Below, one piece after another: positions 24,316 through 34,390 of a DNA stretch of 53,034 nt (position 1 is the first letter of the stretch; each line of letters opens with the position of its first letter). The stretch spans positions 127,887-180,920 of the forward strand of contig NZ_JAMQQG010000001.1 in NCBI RefSeq assembly GCF_023716925.1, written 5' to 3'. Both the position numbers and the translations under genes were made by a program. The stretch is from Frankia sp. R82. Lineage in GTDB: Bacteria > Actinomycetota > Actinomycetes > Frankiales > Frankiaceae. The notes beneath the pieces were generated by a model. The model made no database searches. It was not told where the DNA came from and worked only from the letters and a program-made list of their open reading frames with translations.

Positions 24316-24921
24316 ATGACCACACCCGAGGTGGGCGGGGAACCACCCGCGCCACCGGATCCGGCCACCCGGCGGCGTCTGGCGCGACACGCGGTGCGGC
24401 GGGCCGCACTGAACATCACGGTGCTGGTGACGCTTTACTACGTGCTGCCGCTGCGGGGGGCATGGGACCTGGCGGCGATCCTGCTACTCGTCGTGGGACT
24501 GCTGGCGTTCGCGGTGCTCGCCGGCTGGCAGCTGCGCTCGATCCTGCGGTCGCGGTACCCCGCCGTCCGGGCCATCGAGGCGCTCGCACTGTCGATCCCC
24601 CTGTTCCTGATCCTTTTCGCGAGCACGTATTTCCTGCTGAGCCGGACGGGAACGGGGGTTTTCACCGAGCCGATGAACCGGACCGACGCGCTGTACTTCA
24701 CCGTCACCGTGTTCGCCACGGTCGGATTCGGCGACATAGCGCCGCATTCGCAGTCCGTCCGGATCATCACGATGGTGCAGATGCTGGCAGATCTGCTCGT
24801 GCTGGGCCTGCTCATCCGCACGGTCTTCAGCGCGATCGAGCAGGGGCGACGGCGCCAGACCGCGCCACCGCAGACGCCAGCACCCGCACCCGCACCCGCA
24901 CCAGAGACCCGACAGCCCTGA
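24316..24921 (+). CDS. potassium channel family protein
   Basis: 201 residues. Four hydrophobic segments (about 30-50, 53-72, 88-108, 150-172) and a pore loop ALYFTVTVFATVGFGDIAP, with the K+ selectivity filter TVGFGD, place it in the Ion_trans_2 group. The C-terminal tail is a Pro-Ala repeat (APAPAPAP) with no RCK domain. It sits next to the kdp genes, so a role in K+ balance is likely. Its 3' part is overlapped in antisense by the open frame of the next membrane protein. Confidence 0.9.
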   Translation: MTTPEVGGEPPAPPDPATRRRLARHAVRRAALNITVLVTLYYVLPLRGAWDLAAILLLVVGLLAFAVLAGWQLRSILRSRYPAVRAIEALALSIPLFLILFASTYFLLSRTGTGVFTEPMNRTDALYFTVTVFATVGFGDIAPHSQSVRIITMVQMLADLLVLGLLIRTVFSAIEQGRRRQTAPPQTPAPAPAPAPETRQP

Positions 24922-25365
24922 CGAACCCGGCCAGCCCGTTCGCAGAGAGGTTTCCCGGACCGCCCAGACGGTCAGCCAGACCGCGGTCATCGCGACCAGG
25001 ACCGGGATGTCGATCTCCGGGTGTGGCAGCAGGACGCCGCGGCCGTTGAGCCTGATGCCGTTGAGGCACAGGCAGGACGAGACGACGGTGAGTGCACCGG
25101 CGGCAGGCCGGGCTGTCCACGCGAGGACCGCGACGGCCACCGCGAGGAGTGCGATCTCCAGCCCCAGGGGAACCAGCCGCCCCAGGGGAACCAGAGCTCC
25201 ACAGATGACCAGTGGGATCAGGAAGGCGAGTGGGGCGGCCAGATCGGCCGGGCAGCGTGGATCCCCGGAACCGTGGTGCGTCGTGGGTGCCCCGGCGGAG
25301 GCCGGCTGGTCGCCGGGGTAGGGCAGCCATGCGGTATCGGACCTCCCCCATCCCATAGTGATCAT
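24484..25365 (-). CDS. membrane protein with DUF4118-like segment; C-terminal end uncertain
   Basis: From ATG 25365 (AGGAGA directly before it; ATG 25356 also possible) the first 150 residues look real. Three hydrophobic segments (LAFLIPLVICGALVPLG, LEIALLAVAVAVLAW, PVLVAMTAVWLTVWAV) and GALTVVSSCLCLNGIRL recall the KdpD DUF4118 membrane module. After about residue 150 the frame runs antisense through the K+ channel gene for over 400 bp as low-quality sequence, so the true stop has probably been lost or the frame shifted. It follows kdpE, 90 bp away in the same direction, and may be a detached KdpD-like membrane part. Confidence 0.5.
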   Translation of the reverse strand: MITMGWGRSDTAWLPYPGDQPASAGAPTTHHGSGDPRCPADLAAPLAFLIPLVICGALVPLGRLVPLGLEIALLAVAVAVLAWTARPAAGALTVVSSCLCLNGIRLNGRGVLLPHPEIDIPVLVAMTAVWLTVWAVRETSLRTGWPGSSGLSGLWCGCGCGCWRLRWRGLAPSPLLDRAEDRADEQAQHEQICQHLHHRDDPDGLRMRRYVAESDRGEHGDGEVQRVGPVHRLGENPRSRPAQQEIRAREKDQEQGDRQCERLDGPDGGVPRPQDRAQLPAGEHRERQQSHDE

Positions 25366-25454
25366 TTCTCCTGGTCGTCGAGGACATGGGCCGGCCGGGT
25401 CCGTGGCCTGGCGAGCAGCCCCCACCAGCGGCTCCTACGGCTGCCCGTCGGGCC

Positions 25455-26165
<711 letters not shown>

Positions 26166-26211
26166 CAGCCACTCCTGTCAGTACCGGCCCGTTCCTGCCG
26201 GCGCGTCCTCT

Positions 26212-26252
26212 CGGCCCGGGTCTCAGCCGGCCCGGGTCTCAGCCGGCCCGGG
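26212..26252. repeat. 16-bp tandem repeat (2.6 copies) across the kdpC stop
   Basis: Units at 26212-26227 and 26228-26243 are identical, with a partial third to 26252. The kdpC stop codon (26239-26241) falls in the second copy. The unit contains the self-complementary CCCGGG. Confidence 0.9.
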
Positions 26253-27147
26253 GCGCCGCTGTGGCGCGGTCGAGGTCGAGGTTCAGTTCGAGGACGTTGA
26301 CGCTCGGCTCACCGATGAAGCCCAGGGCCCGCCCGGTGGTGTTCTCCTCGACGAGGTGACGGACCTCGCCGACGGGCAGGCCGCGTTCACGGGCGATCCG
26401 CGGGATCTGCAGCCTGGCGTAGGCCGGGCTGATGCCAGGGTCGAGGCCGCTGCCGCTGGCGGTCACCGCGTCGGCGGGCACGGCCGGGGTGTTCGGGGCA
26501 TCGCCGCGGACGAGGACCCGCTCACCCGCGGCGACGTCGTCGCCCGGGGCGCGGCAGGCGACCGTGATGCCCTGGTAGGCGGCAAGGAACGGGGTGGCGG
26601 GGCAGGCCTCGTTGACGCTTACCACCCGGGTGATCGGGCCGTTGAACCCGGGCCCGGCGTGGTAGACCGCGAGTACGGCGCCGACTCCTGACCGGGTGCA
26701 GTACTTACGGGCGCCGTCGACTCCTTCCAGCCTGCCGATCGCCAGGCTGCGTGCACAGACCTGGGTGAGCAGGCTCTGTTTGCCCTCGTCCTCGCCGTGG
26801 GTGGCCGGGTCGTCGAAGCTGTCGACGACGTCCTCCGGGCCCAGGTTGGACGCCGAGGTGGCGGTGGGGTCATAGCCGTCGCCGGCGGCGGATGGACGAC
26901 TCTGGAAATAGCGGGGCAGTGCGTTGCCGTCGGCATCGGTGAACGACTGACCGATCAGGGCCGAACCGACGCGCTGGCCGGCGGAGTTGGTGACGAAGGA
27001 CCCGTCCGCGTGGTCTTTCAGGCCGGGGATCTGGGCGATCCCCAGGATCGCGAACGGATAGGCCAGCCCGAGCAGGACGGTGAGCACGAGCAGGGCGCGC
27101 AGGGCCGCGAGGTGCTGGCGCAGCCAGGACGGAAGCCGAGTTGACAT
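26239..27147 (-). CDS. kdpC: potassium-transporting ATPase subunit KdpC
   Basis: 302 residues, longer than the usual 190-200. One N-terminal membrane helix (about 12-36). Family motifs: [46 protein letters not shown] and [18 protein letters not shown]. The extra length is an insertion between about 110 and 225 ([15 protein letters not shown] through [12 protein letters not shown]), known from actinobacterial KdpC. It stabilises the KdpFABC complex and KdpB nucleotide binding. It starts 3 bp after the kdpB stop. Confidence 0.95.
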   Translation of the reverse strand: MSTRLPSWLRQHLAALRALLVLTVLLGLAYPFAILGIAQIPGLKDHADGSFVTNSAGQRVGSALIGQSFTDADGNALPRYFQSRPSAAGDGYDPTATSASNLGPEDVVDSFDDPATHGEDEGKQSLLTQVCARSLAIGRLEGVDGARKYCTRSGVGAVLAVYHAGPGFNGPITRVVSVNEACPATPFLAAYQGITVACRAPGDDVAAGERVLVRGDAPNTPAVPADAVTASGSGLDPGISPAYARLQIPRIARERGLPVGEVRHLVEENTTGRALGFIGEPSVNVLELNLDLDRATAAPRAG

Positions 27148-27150
27148 GGT

Positions 27151-29355
27151 TCAGCCCACTCCCGGGATGAACTGGACGAGAAGATCGATGATCTTGATGC
27201 CGATGAACGGAACGACGATCCCGCCCAGGCCATAGATGTAGAGGTTGCGGCTGAGCAGCTTCGACGCACTGGCCGGCGTGTAGCGCACACCGCGCAGCGC
27301 GAGCGGGATCAGCGCGACGATGACGAGGGCGTTGAAGATGACCGCGGAGAGAATCGCCGACTCGGGGCTGGCCAGCCGCATGATGTTGAGCCGGTCCAGG
27401 CCGGTGTAGACGCCGGCGAACATCGCCGGAATGATCGCGAAGTACTTGGCGACGTCGTTGGCGATGGAGAAGGTTGTCAGCGCCCCGCGGGTGATGAGCA
27501 GCTGCTTGCCGATCTCGACGATCTCGATGAGCTTCGTCGGGTTGCTGTCGAGGTCGACCATGTTGCCGGCCTCTTTCGCGGCCGACGTGCCGGTGTTCAT
27601 CGCCACCCCGACGTCGGCCTGCGCGAGCGCGGGCGCGTCGTTGGTGCCGTCGCCGGTCATCGCGACGAGGTTCCCGCCGGCCTGCTCCTTGCGGATCAGG
27701 GCGAGCTTGTCCTCCGGGGTGGCCTCGGCGAGGAAGTCGTCGACACCCGCCTCGTCGGCGATCGCCTTCGCGGTCAGCGGGTTGTCCCCGGTGATCATCA
27801 CGGTGCGGATACCCATCCGGCGCATGGCGTCGAAACGCTCCCGCATCCCGGACTTCACGACATCCTTGAGCTGGATGACGCCGAGCACCCGCGCGACCGA
27901 GCCGGCCGGGCCCTCGATGACGTCGCCGACGACCAGGGGAGTGCCGCCCGAGGCGGAGATGCCGTCGACGATCTCCCCGAGCTGGGCCGGGACCTGACCG
28001 CCCTGTTCCCGCACCCAGCGGGTGACCGCGCTGGCCGCGCCCTTGCGCACCTGCCGGGCACCGGTGGTACCCGGCTCTGCCGCGAGGTCGACACCGGACA
28101 TCCGGGTCTGGGCGGTGAAGTGCACGAACGTCGCGTGCCGCAGCTCGCCGGGGGTGCGTTCACGCAGGCCGTGGTGCTCCTTGGCGAACACGACGACCGA
28201 ACGTCCCTCGGGGGTCTCGTCCGCGAGGGAGGACAGCTGGGCGGCGTCCGCCAGCTCCGCCCCGCTCACACCGTCGACGGCGAGGAACGCGCTGGCCTGC
28301 CGGTTCCCCAGGGTGATGGTTCCGGTCTTGTCGAGCAGCAGGGTGTTGACGTCACCGGCGGCCTCGACGGCCCGGCCGCTCATCGCGAGCACGTTGCGCT
28401 GGACGAGCCGGTCCATGCCGGCGATACCGATCGCGGACAGCAGCGCGCCGATCGTGGTCGGGATCAGGCAGACCAGCAGGGACGCCAGCACCATCCCGGT
28501 GATCCCGTCGCCGGTCAGGGTGGAGCTGTCCGGCAGCGCCGGCTGCTGCGCCTTCGAGTAGATCGCCAGCGGCTGCAACGTGGCGACGGCCAGCAGGAAA
28601 ATGACCGTCAGCGCGGCCAGCAGGATGTTGAGCGCGATCTCGTTCGGCGTCTTGCGCCGGTTCGCACCCTCGACCAGGGCGATCATGCGGTCGATGAAGC
28701 TCTCGCCCGGTTTCTGGGTGATTCGGACGACGATCCGGTCGGAGAGGACCTTCGTCCCCCCGGTGACCGAGGACCGGTCCCCGCCGGACTCGCGGATGAC
28801 CGGGGCCGACTCGCCGGTGATCGCCGACTCGTCGACGCTGGCGATGCCCTCGACGATGTCACCGTCCCCGGGGACGAACTCCCCCGCGTCCACGACGACG
28901 AGGTCGTGCTGGGCGAGCCTTGGTGCGGGGATGGTCTCCACCGTCGCGGTCTCGACGGGCTGTCCCGCCTGCCAGCCGACCAGCCGGCGGGCGACGGTCT
29001 CGGTCTTCGCGCGGCGCAGAGCGGCCGCCTGCGCCTTGCCCCGCCCCTCCGCGACGGCCTCGGCGAGGTTGGCGAAGATCACGGTGAGCCACAGCCACAC
29101 GGTGATCAGCCAGCCGAACGTCGACGGATCGGTGATCGCGAGGACGGTGGTGAACGCGGCGCCGATCTCGACGATCAACATGACCGGGTTGTGCCACAGG
29201 GTGCGCGGGTCGAGCTTGCGTACCGCGCTGGGCAGCGACGTCCAGAGCTGTTTCGGGTCGAGCAGGCCGCCGCCGACCCGCCGCGGCTGGGCGGGCGAGG
29301 CTTCCCGGTGCCCGTCGGCGTTGTCCTGGTGCGCGGCGAGAGTGGTGGTACTCAT
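27151..29355 (-). CDS. kdpB: potassium-transporting P-type ATPase subunit KdpB
   Basis: 734 residues. Actuator motif TGES (180-183), phosphorylation motif DKTGT (342-346), the membrane [17 protein letters not shown], and hinge [17 protein letters not shown] in the P domain are all intact. The N-terminal 30 residues are an extra, hydrophilic tail. It energises K+ uptake through KdpA by ATP hydrolysis. It starts 2 bp after the kdpA stop and runs into kdpC, consistent with a tightly packed kdpFABC operon. Confidence 0.97.
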   Translation of the reverse strand: MSTTTLAAHQDNADGHREASPAQPRRVGGGLLDPKQLWTSLPSAVRKLDPRTLWHNPVMLIVEIGAAFTTVLAITDPSTFGWLITVWLWLTVIFANLAEAVAEGRGKAQAAALRRAKTETVARRLVGWQAGQPVETATVETIPAPRLAQHDLVVVDAGEFVPGDGDIVEGIASVDESAITGESAPVIRESGGDRSSVTGGTKVLSDRIVVRITQKPGESFIDRMIALVEGANRRKTPNEIALNILLAALTVIFLLAVATLQPLAIYSKAQQPALPDSSTLTGDGITGMVLASLLVCLIPTTIGALLSAIGIAGMDRLVQRNVLAMSGRAVEAAGDVNTLLLDKTGTITLGNRQASAFLAVDGVSGAELADAAQLSSLADETPEGRSVVVFAKEHHGLRERTPGELRHATFVHFTAQTRMSGVDLAAEPGTTGARQVRKGAASAVTRWVREQGGQVPAQLGEIVDGISASGGTPLVVGDVIEGPAGSVARVLGVIQLKDVVKSGMRERFDAMRRMGIRTVMITGDNPLTAKAIADEAGVDDFLAEATPEDKLALIRKEQAGGNLVAMTGDGTNDAPALAQADVGVAMNTGTSAAKEAGNMVDLDSNPTKLIEIVEIGKQLLITRGALTTFSIANDVAKYFAIIPAMFAGVYTGLDRLNIMRLASPESAILSAVIFNALVIVALIPLALRGVRYTPASASKLLSRNLYIYGLGGIVVPFIGIKIIDLLVQFIPGVG

Positions 29356-29357
29356 CG

Positions 29358-31067
29358 TTAGTGAATCCCTTCCGCGAAGGGCCCGAGAGCCAGCGCGGGA
29401 AAGAAGGTGAGCGCCACGATGATCAGGGTGACGCCGGCGAGCATGCCGACGAACTGGGGCCGGTGCGTCGGCAACGTTCCGGCGGTGACGGGAACCGGAG
29501 CCTGCCGGGCGAGCGACCCCGAAAGCCCCAGCACGAAAATCAGCGGCAGGAACCGGCCGAACATCATCGCCAGGCCGAGCGCGGTGTTGTACCAGGTGGT
29601 GTTCACCGTGATTCCGGCGAAGGCCGAACCGTTGTTGTTCCCGGCGGAGGTGAATGCGTAGAGAACCTCGGACAGCCCGTGCGCGCCACCGTTCAGCATC
29701 CCGGCCCGCTGACCCGGCATCGCCATCGCGACCCCGGTTCCCAGCAGCACGATGATCGGTGTGGTCAGGAAGTACAGCGACGCGAACTTCATCTCTCGCG
29801 CACCGATCTTCTTTCCGATGTACTCCGGCGTGCGCCCAATCATCAGCCCGGCGACGAAGACCGTCACCACGGCGAGCACCAGCATTCCGTAGAGACCCGA
29901 CCCGGTACCGCCTGGTGCCACCTCACCCAGCATCATGTTGAACAGCAGCGAGGCACCGCCGAGACTGGTGTAGGAGTCGTGGAAGGAGTTCACCGCACCG
30001 GTCGACGTCAGCGTCGTGGCGGTGGCGAAAACCGCCGAGTTCGCGACGCCGAACCGGGCGTCCGTGCCCTCGGTGGCGGCACCGACGGCCTCGGGAACAG
30101 TCCCGTGGTGGGCGGCCTGGAAGGCCATGTTCACCGCGAGGCTGCCCAGCGCGATCAGTGCCATCGCGGCGACGATCGCCAGGCCCTGCCGCTTGTCCCC
30201 GACCAGACGGCCGAACGTCCGCGGCAGTGAGAAACCGATCATGAGCAGCAGGTAGATCTCGAACAGGTTCGTCCACGCCGCCGGGTTCTCGAACGGATGC
30301 GCGGAGTTGACGTTGTAGAAGCCGCCGCCGTTGGTGCCGAGCTCCTTGATGATCTCCTGGCTGGCCACCGGCCCCCCGGTGATCGCCTGCTTGCCGCCGG
30401 CCACGGTCGACACCACATGGTTGCCGTGCAGATTCTGGATCGCCCCGCCGGCGATCAGCACAATCGCCCCGAGGACGCAGATCGGCAGCAGGATCCGCAC
30501 GATCGTCCGGGTCAGATCGACCCAGAAGTTGCCGATCTCGTCGCCGGTGCCCACGACACCGTCCATGCTGCCTGGCCCGGTCGCGACCGGCGCCCGACGG
30601 CGCGCGAAGCCCCGAACGACGGCGATCGCCACCGCGATCCCGACCGCGGCCGAGGCGAAGTTCTGCACGGCGAGACCCGTCATCTGGGTGACGTGCGACA
30701 TCGTCGACTCACCCGAGTACGCCTGCCAGTTGGTGTTGGTCGTGAAGCTCACGGCCGTGTTCCAGGCCAGTGCGGGCGACACCCCGGAGAAACCCAGATT
30801 CCACGGCAGATGCTCCTGCACCCGCTGCATCAGGTACAGGAACAGCACGGACACCAGCGAGAACGCCAGCACGCTGCGGGCGTACACCGTCCACCGCTGA
30901 CCCACGTTCGGATTCACGCCGGTCAGCCGGTAGATCGCCCGCTCCGCCGGCAGGTGCTTCTCGCTCGTGTACACCCGGTACATGTAGTCGCCGAACGGCC
31001 GATACGTCACCACCAAAGCGGCGACCAGCAGCAGGACGACCAGAATACCGGCAGTCGAGGTCGACAC
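29358..31067 (-). CDS. kdpA: potassium-transporting ATPase subunit KdpA
   Basis: 569 residues from GTG 31067, which shares one base with the kdpF stop. Ten or so hydrophobic segments and the four K+ filter regions are present: [49 protein letters not shown] and [29 protein letters not shown] near the N-terminus is also conserved. It is the high-affinity channel-like subunit at the membrane. Confidence 0.97.
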   Translation of the reverse strand: MSTSTAGILVVLLLVAALVVTYRPFGDYMYRVYTSEKHLPAERAIYRLTGVNPNVGQRWTVYARSVLAFSLVSVLFLYLMQRVQEHLPWNLGFSGVSPALAWNTAVSFTTNTNWQAYSGESTMSHVTQMTGLAVQNFASAAVGIAVAIAVVRGFARRRAPVATGPGSMDGVVGTGDEIGNFWVDLTRTIVRILLPICVLGAIVLIAGGAIQNLHGNHVVSTVAGGKQAITGGPVASQEIIKELGTNGGGFYNVNSAHPFENPAAWTNLFEIYLLLMIGFSLPRTFGRLVGDKRQGLAIVAAMALIALGSLAVNMAFQAAHHGTVPEAVGAATEGTDARFGVANSAVFATATTLTSTGAVNSFHDSYTSLGGASLLFNMMLGEVAPGGTGSGLYGMLVLAVVTVFVAGLMIGRTPEYIGKKIGAREMKFASLYFLTTPIIVLLGTGVAMAMPGQRAGMLNGGAHGLSEVLYAFTSAGNNNGSAFAGITVNTTWYNTALGLAMMFGRFLPLIFVLGLSGSLARQAPVPVTAGTLPTHRPQFVGMLAGVTLIIVALTFFPALALGPFAEGIH

Positions 31068-31156
31068 TAGAAACGCTCCGGAAAAAGCAGGGCCGCGATC
31101 ATGAGGATACCCAGCCCGATCGCCAGGACGAGGCCGGCGATGTTCTCCGCGGTCAC
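31067..31156 (-). CDS. kdpF: KdpF small membrane subunit
   Basis: 29 residues from GTG 31156: one hydrophobic helix [20 protein letters not shown] ending PERF, the typical KdpF size and end. Its stop TAG shares one base with the kdpA GTG. Its GTG overlaps the stop of the small upstream reading frame (GTGA). KdpF stabilises the complex, possibly by binding lipid at KdpA. Confidence 0.9.
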   Translation of the reverse strand: MTAENIAGLVLAIGLGILMIAALLFPERF

Positions 31157-31236
31157 AGCCGCTCGACCCCCCGCAGAACAAGCGCCAACAGCGCGAAACA
31201 CGCCAGTGTCAGCGCCACGTACACCACGTCGAGCAC
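31153..31236 (-). CDS. 27-residue membrane micropeptide, first gene of the kdp operon
   Basis: GTG 31236 is preceded by GGGAGG at 5-bp spacing. The product is one hydrophobic helix ([20 protein letters not shown]) followed by a short basic/acidic end VERL, and the TGA overlaps the kdpF GTG. The strong ribosome binding site and exact coupling argue for translation. It is not KdpF itself, which follows, but has similar size. I recall comparable small frames ahead of kdpF in other actinobacteria without an established function. Confidence 0.72.
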   Translation of the reverse strand: MLDVVYVALTLACFALLALVLRGVERL

Positions 31237-31345
31237 GAGTCCTCCCTCTCCAGCGGCGAAAGCCGGTCCCGCTGGACCACCGAGAACGGACGGTCGAGCG
31301 GGCAGCGTCGCCAGTAAAGCGCGATCGCTCCCGGTTTTGGTGATC

Positions 31346-31395
31346 TCTCACGGGTTTCTAACGGCGGCGGGACCCTTTCTCACAGGACACTAACG
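31346..31395. promoter_or_regulatory. pair of 18-bp direct repeats in the kdpF/kdpD divergent promoter region
   Basis: TCTCACGGGTTTCTAACG (31346-31363) and TCTCACAGGACACTAACG (31378-31395) match at 14 of 18 positions. The shared ends are TCTCAC and CTAACG. They start 32 bp apart, about three helical turns, in the 232-bp gap between divergent kdp transcripts. This is the expected place for KdpE binding, and paired direct repeats suit an OmpR-family dimer. No experimental link is available here. Confidence 0.55.
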
Positions 31396-31468
31396 CCGAT
31401 CATGAAAATCGCCGGATGAAGCGGCCGCGGGCCTTCCGGCGGGGCGTCGTCGCCCGCACCATGGGCAG

Positions 31469-34198
31469 GTGACACGAGGAACTCTGCGGATCTATCTGGG
31501 CGCGGCCCCCGGCGTGGGCAAGACCTACGCCGCGCTGGACGAAGCCCACCGGCGGGCCGAACGGGGCACCGACGTCGTCGTCGGCTTCCTCGAGACCCAC
31601 GGCCGGCCGCGTACCGCCGCGATGCTCGACGACCTGGAGATCGTTCCCCGGCGGATCCTGGAGTACCGGGGCGGATCGTTCACCGAGATGGACCTCGACG
31701 CCGTCCTCGCCCGCCACCCCGAGGTCGCGTTCGTCGACGAGCTGGCGCACACCAACATCCCCGGCAGTCGGCACACCAAGCGGTGGCAGGACGTCCAGGA
31801 GCTGCTCGCCGCCGGCATCGACGTCATCACCACCGTCAACGTCCAGCATCTGGAGTCACTCAACGACGTCGTGGAGACCATCACCGGCGTCCCGCAGCGC
31901 GAGACCGTGCCCGACGACATCGTCCGCCGGGCCGACCAGGTCGAGCTCGTCGACATGGCCCCCGAGGCACTGCGCCGCCGGATGGCCCACGGCAACATCT
32001 ACGCCCCGGAGAAGGTGGACGCCGCGCTGTCGAACTACTTCCGCGTCGGCAACCTCACCGCCCTGCGCGAGCTCGCCCTGCTCTGGCTGGCCGGCAAGGT
32101 CGACGACCAGCTTGACCGCTACCGTGCCGACCACGGCATCGGCGGCACCTGGGAGACCCGCGAACGCGTCGTCGTCGCGCTCACCGGCGGCCCGGAGGGC
32201 GACACGCTGATCCGTCGGGCCAGTCGCATCGCCGCCCGCAGCAAGGGAGCCGATCTGCTCGCCGTCCACATCGCCCGCTCCGACGGGCTCACCGGCGCCG
32301 ACCCCTCCGCCCTCGCCCGCCAACGAGCCCTCGTCGAGAGTCTCGGCGGCAGCTACCACCAGGTCATCGGCGACGACGTCCCCACCGCCCTGCTCGACTT
32401 CGCCCGCGCCGAGAACGCCACCCAGCTCGTCCTCGGTGCCAGCCGCCGCGGTCGCCTCGCCCGCATCCTCAGCCCCGGCATCGGCACGACCACGACGAGC
32501 AGATCCGGCTCCATCGACGTCCACATGGTCACCCACGCCGAGGCCTGGGGACACCGACCGGCCCCAGCGAGCGTCGAGGACGGGCACACACGCCGGATCG
32601 GCAGGTCCGAATGGCGGTTGCCCCGCACTCGGACCGCCCTGGAGCCCCGTCGACGGATCATCGCCACGGCGCTCACGCTCGCCCTCGTCCCGGCGCTCAC
32701 CGCCGGGCTCACCGCCAGCCGCGGCACGTTCAACCTGACCACGGAGATGCTCGCCTACCTGCTCGTCGTGGTCACCGTGGCCCTGGTCGGCGGGTTCGGC
32801 CCCGCGCTGCTCTGCGCCGTGGCCAGCTCGCTGTTGCTCAACTACTACTTCACCGCCCCGGTCAACGAGTGGACCATCGCGGACGGCGACAACGCCCTGG
32901 CGCTGCTGGGCTTCGTCCTCGTCGCCGGCCTGGTCAGCCGGGTCGTTTCCACCTCCGCCCGGCGCTACGGGCAGGCCGTGCGCGCCTCTGCCGAAGCCGC
33001 CACCCTCTCCGTGCTCGCCGGCAGCGTCCTGCGCGGCGAGGACGCGCTGCCCGCCCTCCTCGCCCGCGCCCAGGAGACCTTCGGGATGACCTCGGTGACG
33101 CTGCTCGAACGCACCGGGGACGGGCAGGCCGCGGCCAGGTGGCACCCGGTCATGACCGTCGGCACCGATCCGTCCGCCGTACAGGACGGTACCGGGCAGA
33201 ACAGTGCCACCCAGAGCGGTGCCACACAGAGCGGTGTCGCACAGAGCGGTGCGTCGCCCGACCGCGGCGGCCACGACGACCGGGTCGACATTCCCGTCCG
33301 CGACAACCTGTGCCTTTCCCTGACCGGACGATCACTCCCCGCCGCCGACCGGCGGATTCTCACCGCCTTCGCCGCCCAGGCCGCCGTCGCCCTCGACCAG
33401 CACCGCCTGCGCGAAGCCGCAGCCGAAGCCGCGCCGATCGCCGCGGCCGACCGGGTCCGCACCGCCCTGCTCACCGCCGTCAGCCACGACCTGCGCACCC
33501 CGCTCGCGGCGGCCAAGGCCGCCATCAGCGGGCTGCGCGGCCACGACATCACCCTCACCGACGACGAACAGGCCGAACTCCTCGCCACCGCCGACGAATC
33601 CCTCGACAAGCTGACCCGACTCGTCGAGAACCTGCTCGACATGTCCCGCCTGCAGGCCGGCGCCCTCAGTATTTTCTCCCGCCCCATCGGCCTCGACGAC
33701 ATCGTCGCCCCCGCCCTCGACGAGATCGGCCCCTCCGCGGGCCGGATCGGGGTCCAGGTCCCCGACGACCTGCCCGCCGTCCTGGCCGACCCGGCCCTGC
33801 TGGAACGGGTGATCGTCAACCTCGTCGCCAACGCGCTGCACCACGCCCCCGCCGCCACCCCGCCGATCATCACCGCCAGCGCCCTCGCGGACCGCGTCGA
33901 GCTGCGGGTCATCGACCGCGGCCCCGGCATCCCCACCGCGCAGCACGGCACCGTCTTCCAGCCGTTCCAACGCCTCGGCGACCACGACAACACCACCGGG
34001 GTCGGCCTCGGCCTCGCGCTCTCCCGCGGCCTCACCGAAGCCATGAACGGCACCCTCACCCCCGAGGAGACCCCCGGCGGCGGCCTCACCATGGTCCTTT
34101 CCCTGCCCGCCGCCCCCAGCCCGACGACCACGACCCCGCCGGACGCGCTCACCGACCCGACAGCACAGCAGCCGGAACTGCCCACCGGGCCGCGCTGA
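31469..34198 (+). CDS. kdpD: KdpD sensor histidine kinase
   Basis: 909 residues. KdpD N-terminal domain with Walker A GAAPGVGKT (11-19) and DELAHTN; USP-like domain (about 230-350); DUF4118 membrane part with about four helices (395-490); GAF-like region (505-640); HisKA with His673 in AVSHDLRTPLA; and HATPase (NLVANALHHA, DRGPGIP, GVGLGLALSRG). A Gln/Ser/Ala/Gly repeat (SATQSGATQSGVAQSGAS) interrupts the GAF-like region and is coded by 15-bp repeats. Start GTG 31469 has a poor ribosome binding site and is overlapped by a four-codon ATG frame (31459-31470) that ends on it. It is divergent from kdpF. Confidence 0.95.
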   Translation: MTRGTLRIYLGAAPGVGKTYAALDEAHRRAERGTDVVVGFLETHGRPRTAAMLDDLEIVPRRILEYRGGSFTEMDLDAVLARHPEVAFVDELAHTNIPGSRHTKRWQDVQELLAAGIDVITTVNVQHLESLNDVVETITGVPQRETVPDDIVRRADQVELVDMAPEALRRRMAHGNIYAPEKVDAALSNYFRVGNLTALRELALLWLAGKVDDQLDRYRADHGIGGTWETRERVVVALTGGPEGDTLIRRASRIAARSKGADLLAVHIARSDGLTGADPSALARQRALVESLGGSYHQVIGDDVPTALLDFARAENATQLVLGASRRGRLARILSPGIGTTTTSRSGSIDVHMVTHAEAWGHRPAPASVEDGHTRRIGRSEWRLPRTRTALEPRRRIIATALTLALVPALTAGLTASRGTFNLTTEMLAYLLVVVTVALVGGFGPALLCAVASSLLLNYYFTAPVNEWTIADGDNALALLGFVLVAGLVSRVVSTSARRYGQAVRASAEAATLSVLAGSVLRGEDALPALLARAQETFGMTSVTLLERTGDGQAAARWHPVMTVGTDPSAVQDGTGQNSATQSGATQSGVAQSGASPDRGGHDDRVDIPVRDNLCLSLTGRSLPAADRRILTAFAAQAAVALDQHRLREAAAEAAPIAAADRVRTALLTAVSHDLRTPLAAAKAAISGLRGHDITLTDDEQAELLATADESLDKLTRLVENLLDMSRLQAGALSIFSRPIGLDDIVAPALDEIGPSAGRIGVQVPDDLPAVLADPALLERVIVNLVANALHHAPAATPPIITASALADRVELRVIDRGPGIPTAQHGTVFQPFQRLGDHDNTTGVGLGLALSRGLTEAMNGTLTPEETPGGGLTMVLSLPAAPSPTTTTPPDALTDPTAQQPELPTGPR

Positions 34199-34260
34199 GT
34201 CCCGGCCGAACCGCCCAGGCTGTCTTCGGTTGACCAGGCACCCGCGGCGGGCGTCGTGCG

Positions 34261-34390
34261 TAGGCTGTCCTCGGAGCGCCGGGAAGTCTGGTCGGCACGC
34301 AAGCCTGGCTGATGAGAGCCGTCTGTTGGAGTCTCGTCGGACCAGGGCTTCAGGCAGCGTGCGAACCGGGCGGAGTGGAGGAAACCGGCG
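34261..34390 (+). promoter_or_regulatory. candidate structured leader RNA (riboswitch-like) of the cation/proton antiporter
   Basis: A TAGGCT (34261-34266) could be a -10, giving a transcript start near 34273. The leader then holds several complementary pairs. CGCCGG (34277-34282) pairs with CCGGCG (34385-34390), which contains the G of the GTG start. GCACGC (34295-34300) pairs with GCGTGC (34357-34362), continued by GCCTG (34303-34307) with CAGGC (34351-34355). A crossing pair CTGGTC (34288-34293) with GACCAG (34340-34345) would make a pseudoknot. GTCTG (34321-34325) can compete for the same 3' bases (34338-34342). The ribosome binding site GGAGG lies inside the outer helix. No match to a named riboswitch was made. 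Confidence 0.5.

Noticed and set aside
34308-34330. CTGATGAG as a hammerhead ribozyme core
   Set aside because: The required second core (GAAA before the third stem) does not follow; the segment fits better as loop and stem of the candidate leader RNA.
34312-34389. Upstream ATG start for the antiporter
   Set aside because: It would add 26 unconserved residues lying within the paired leader; the GTG at 34390 has GGAGG at good distance.
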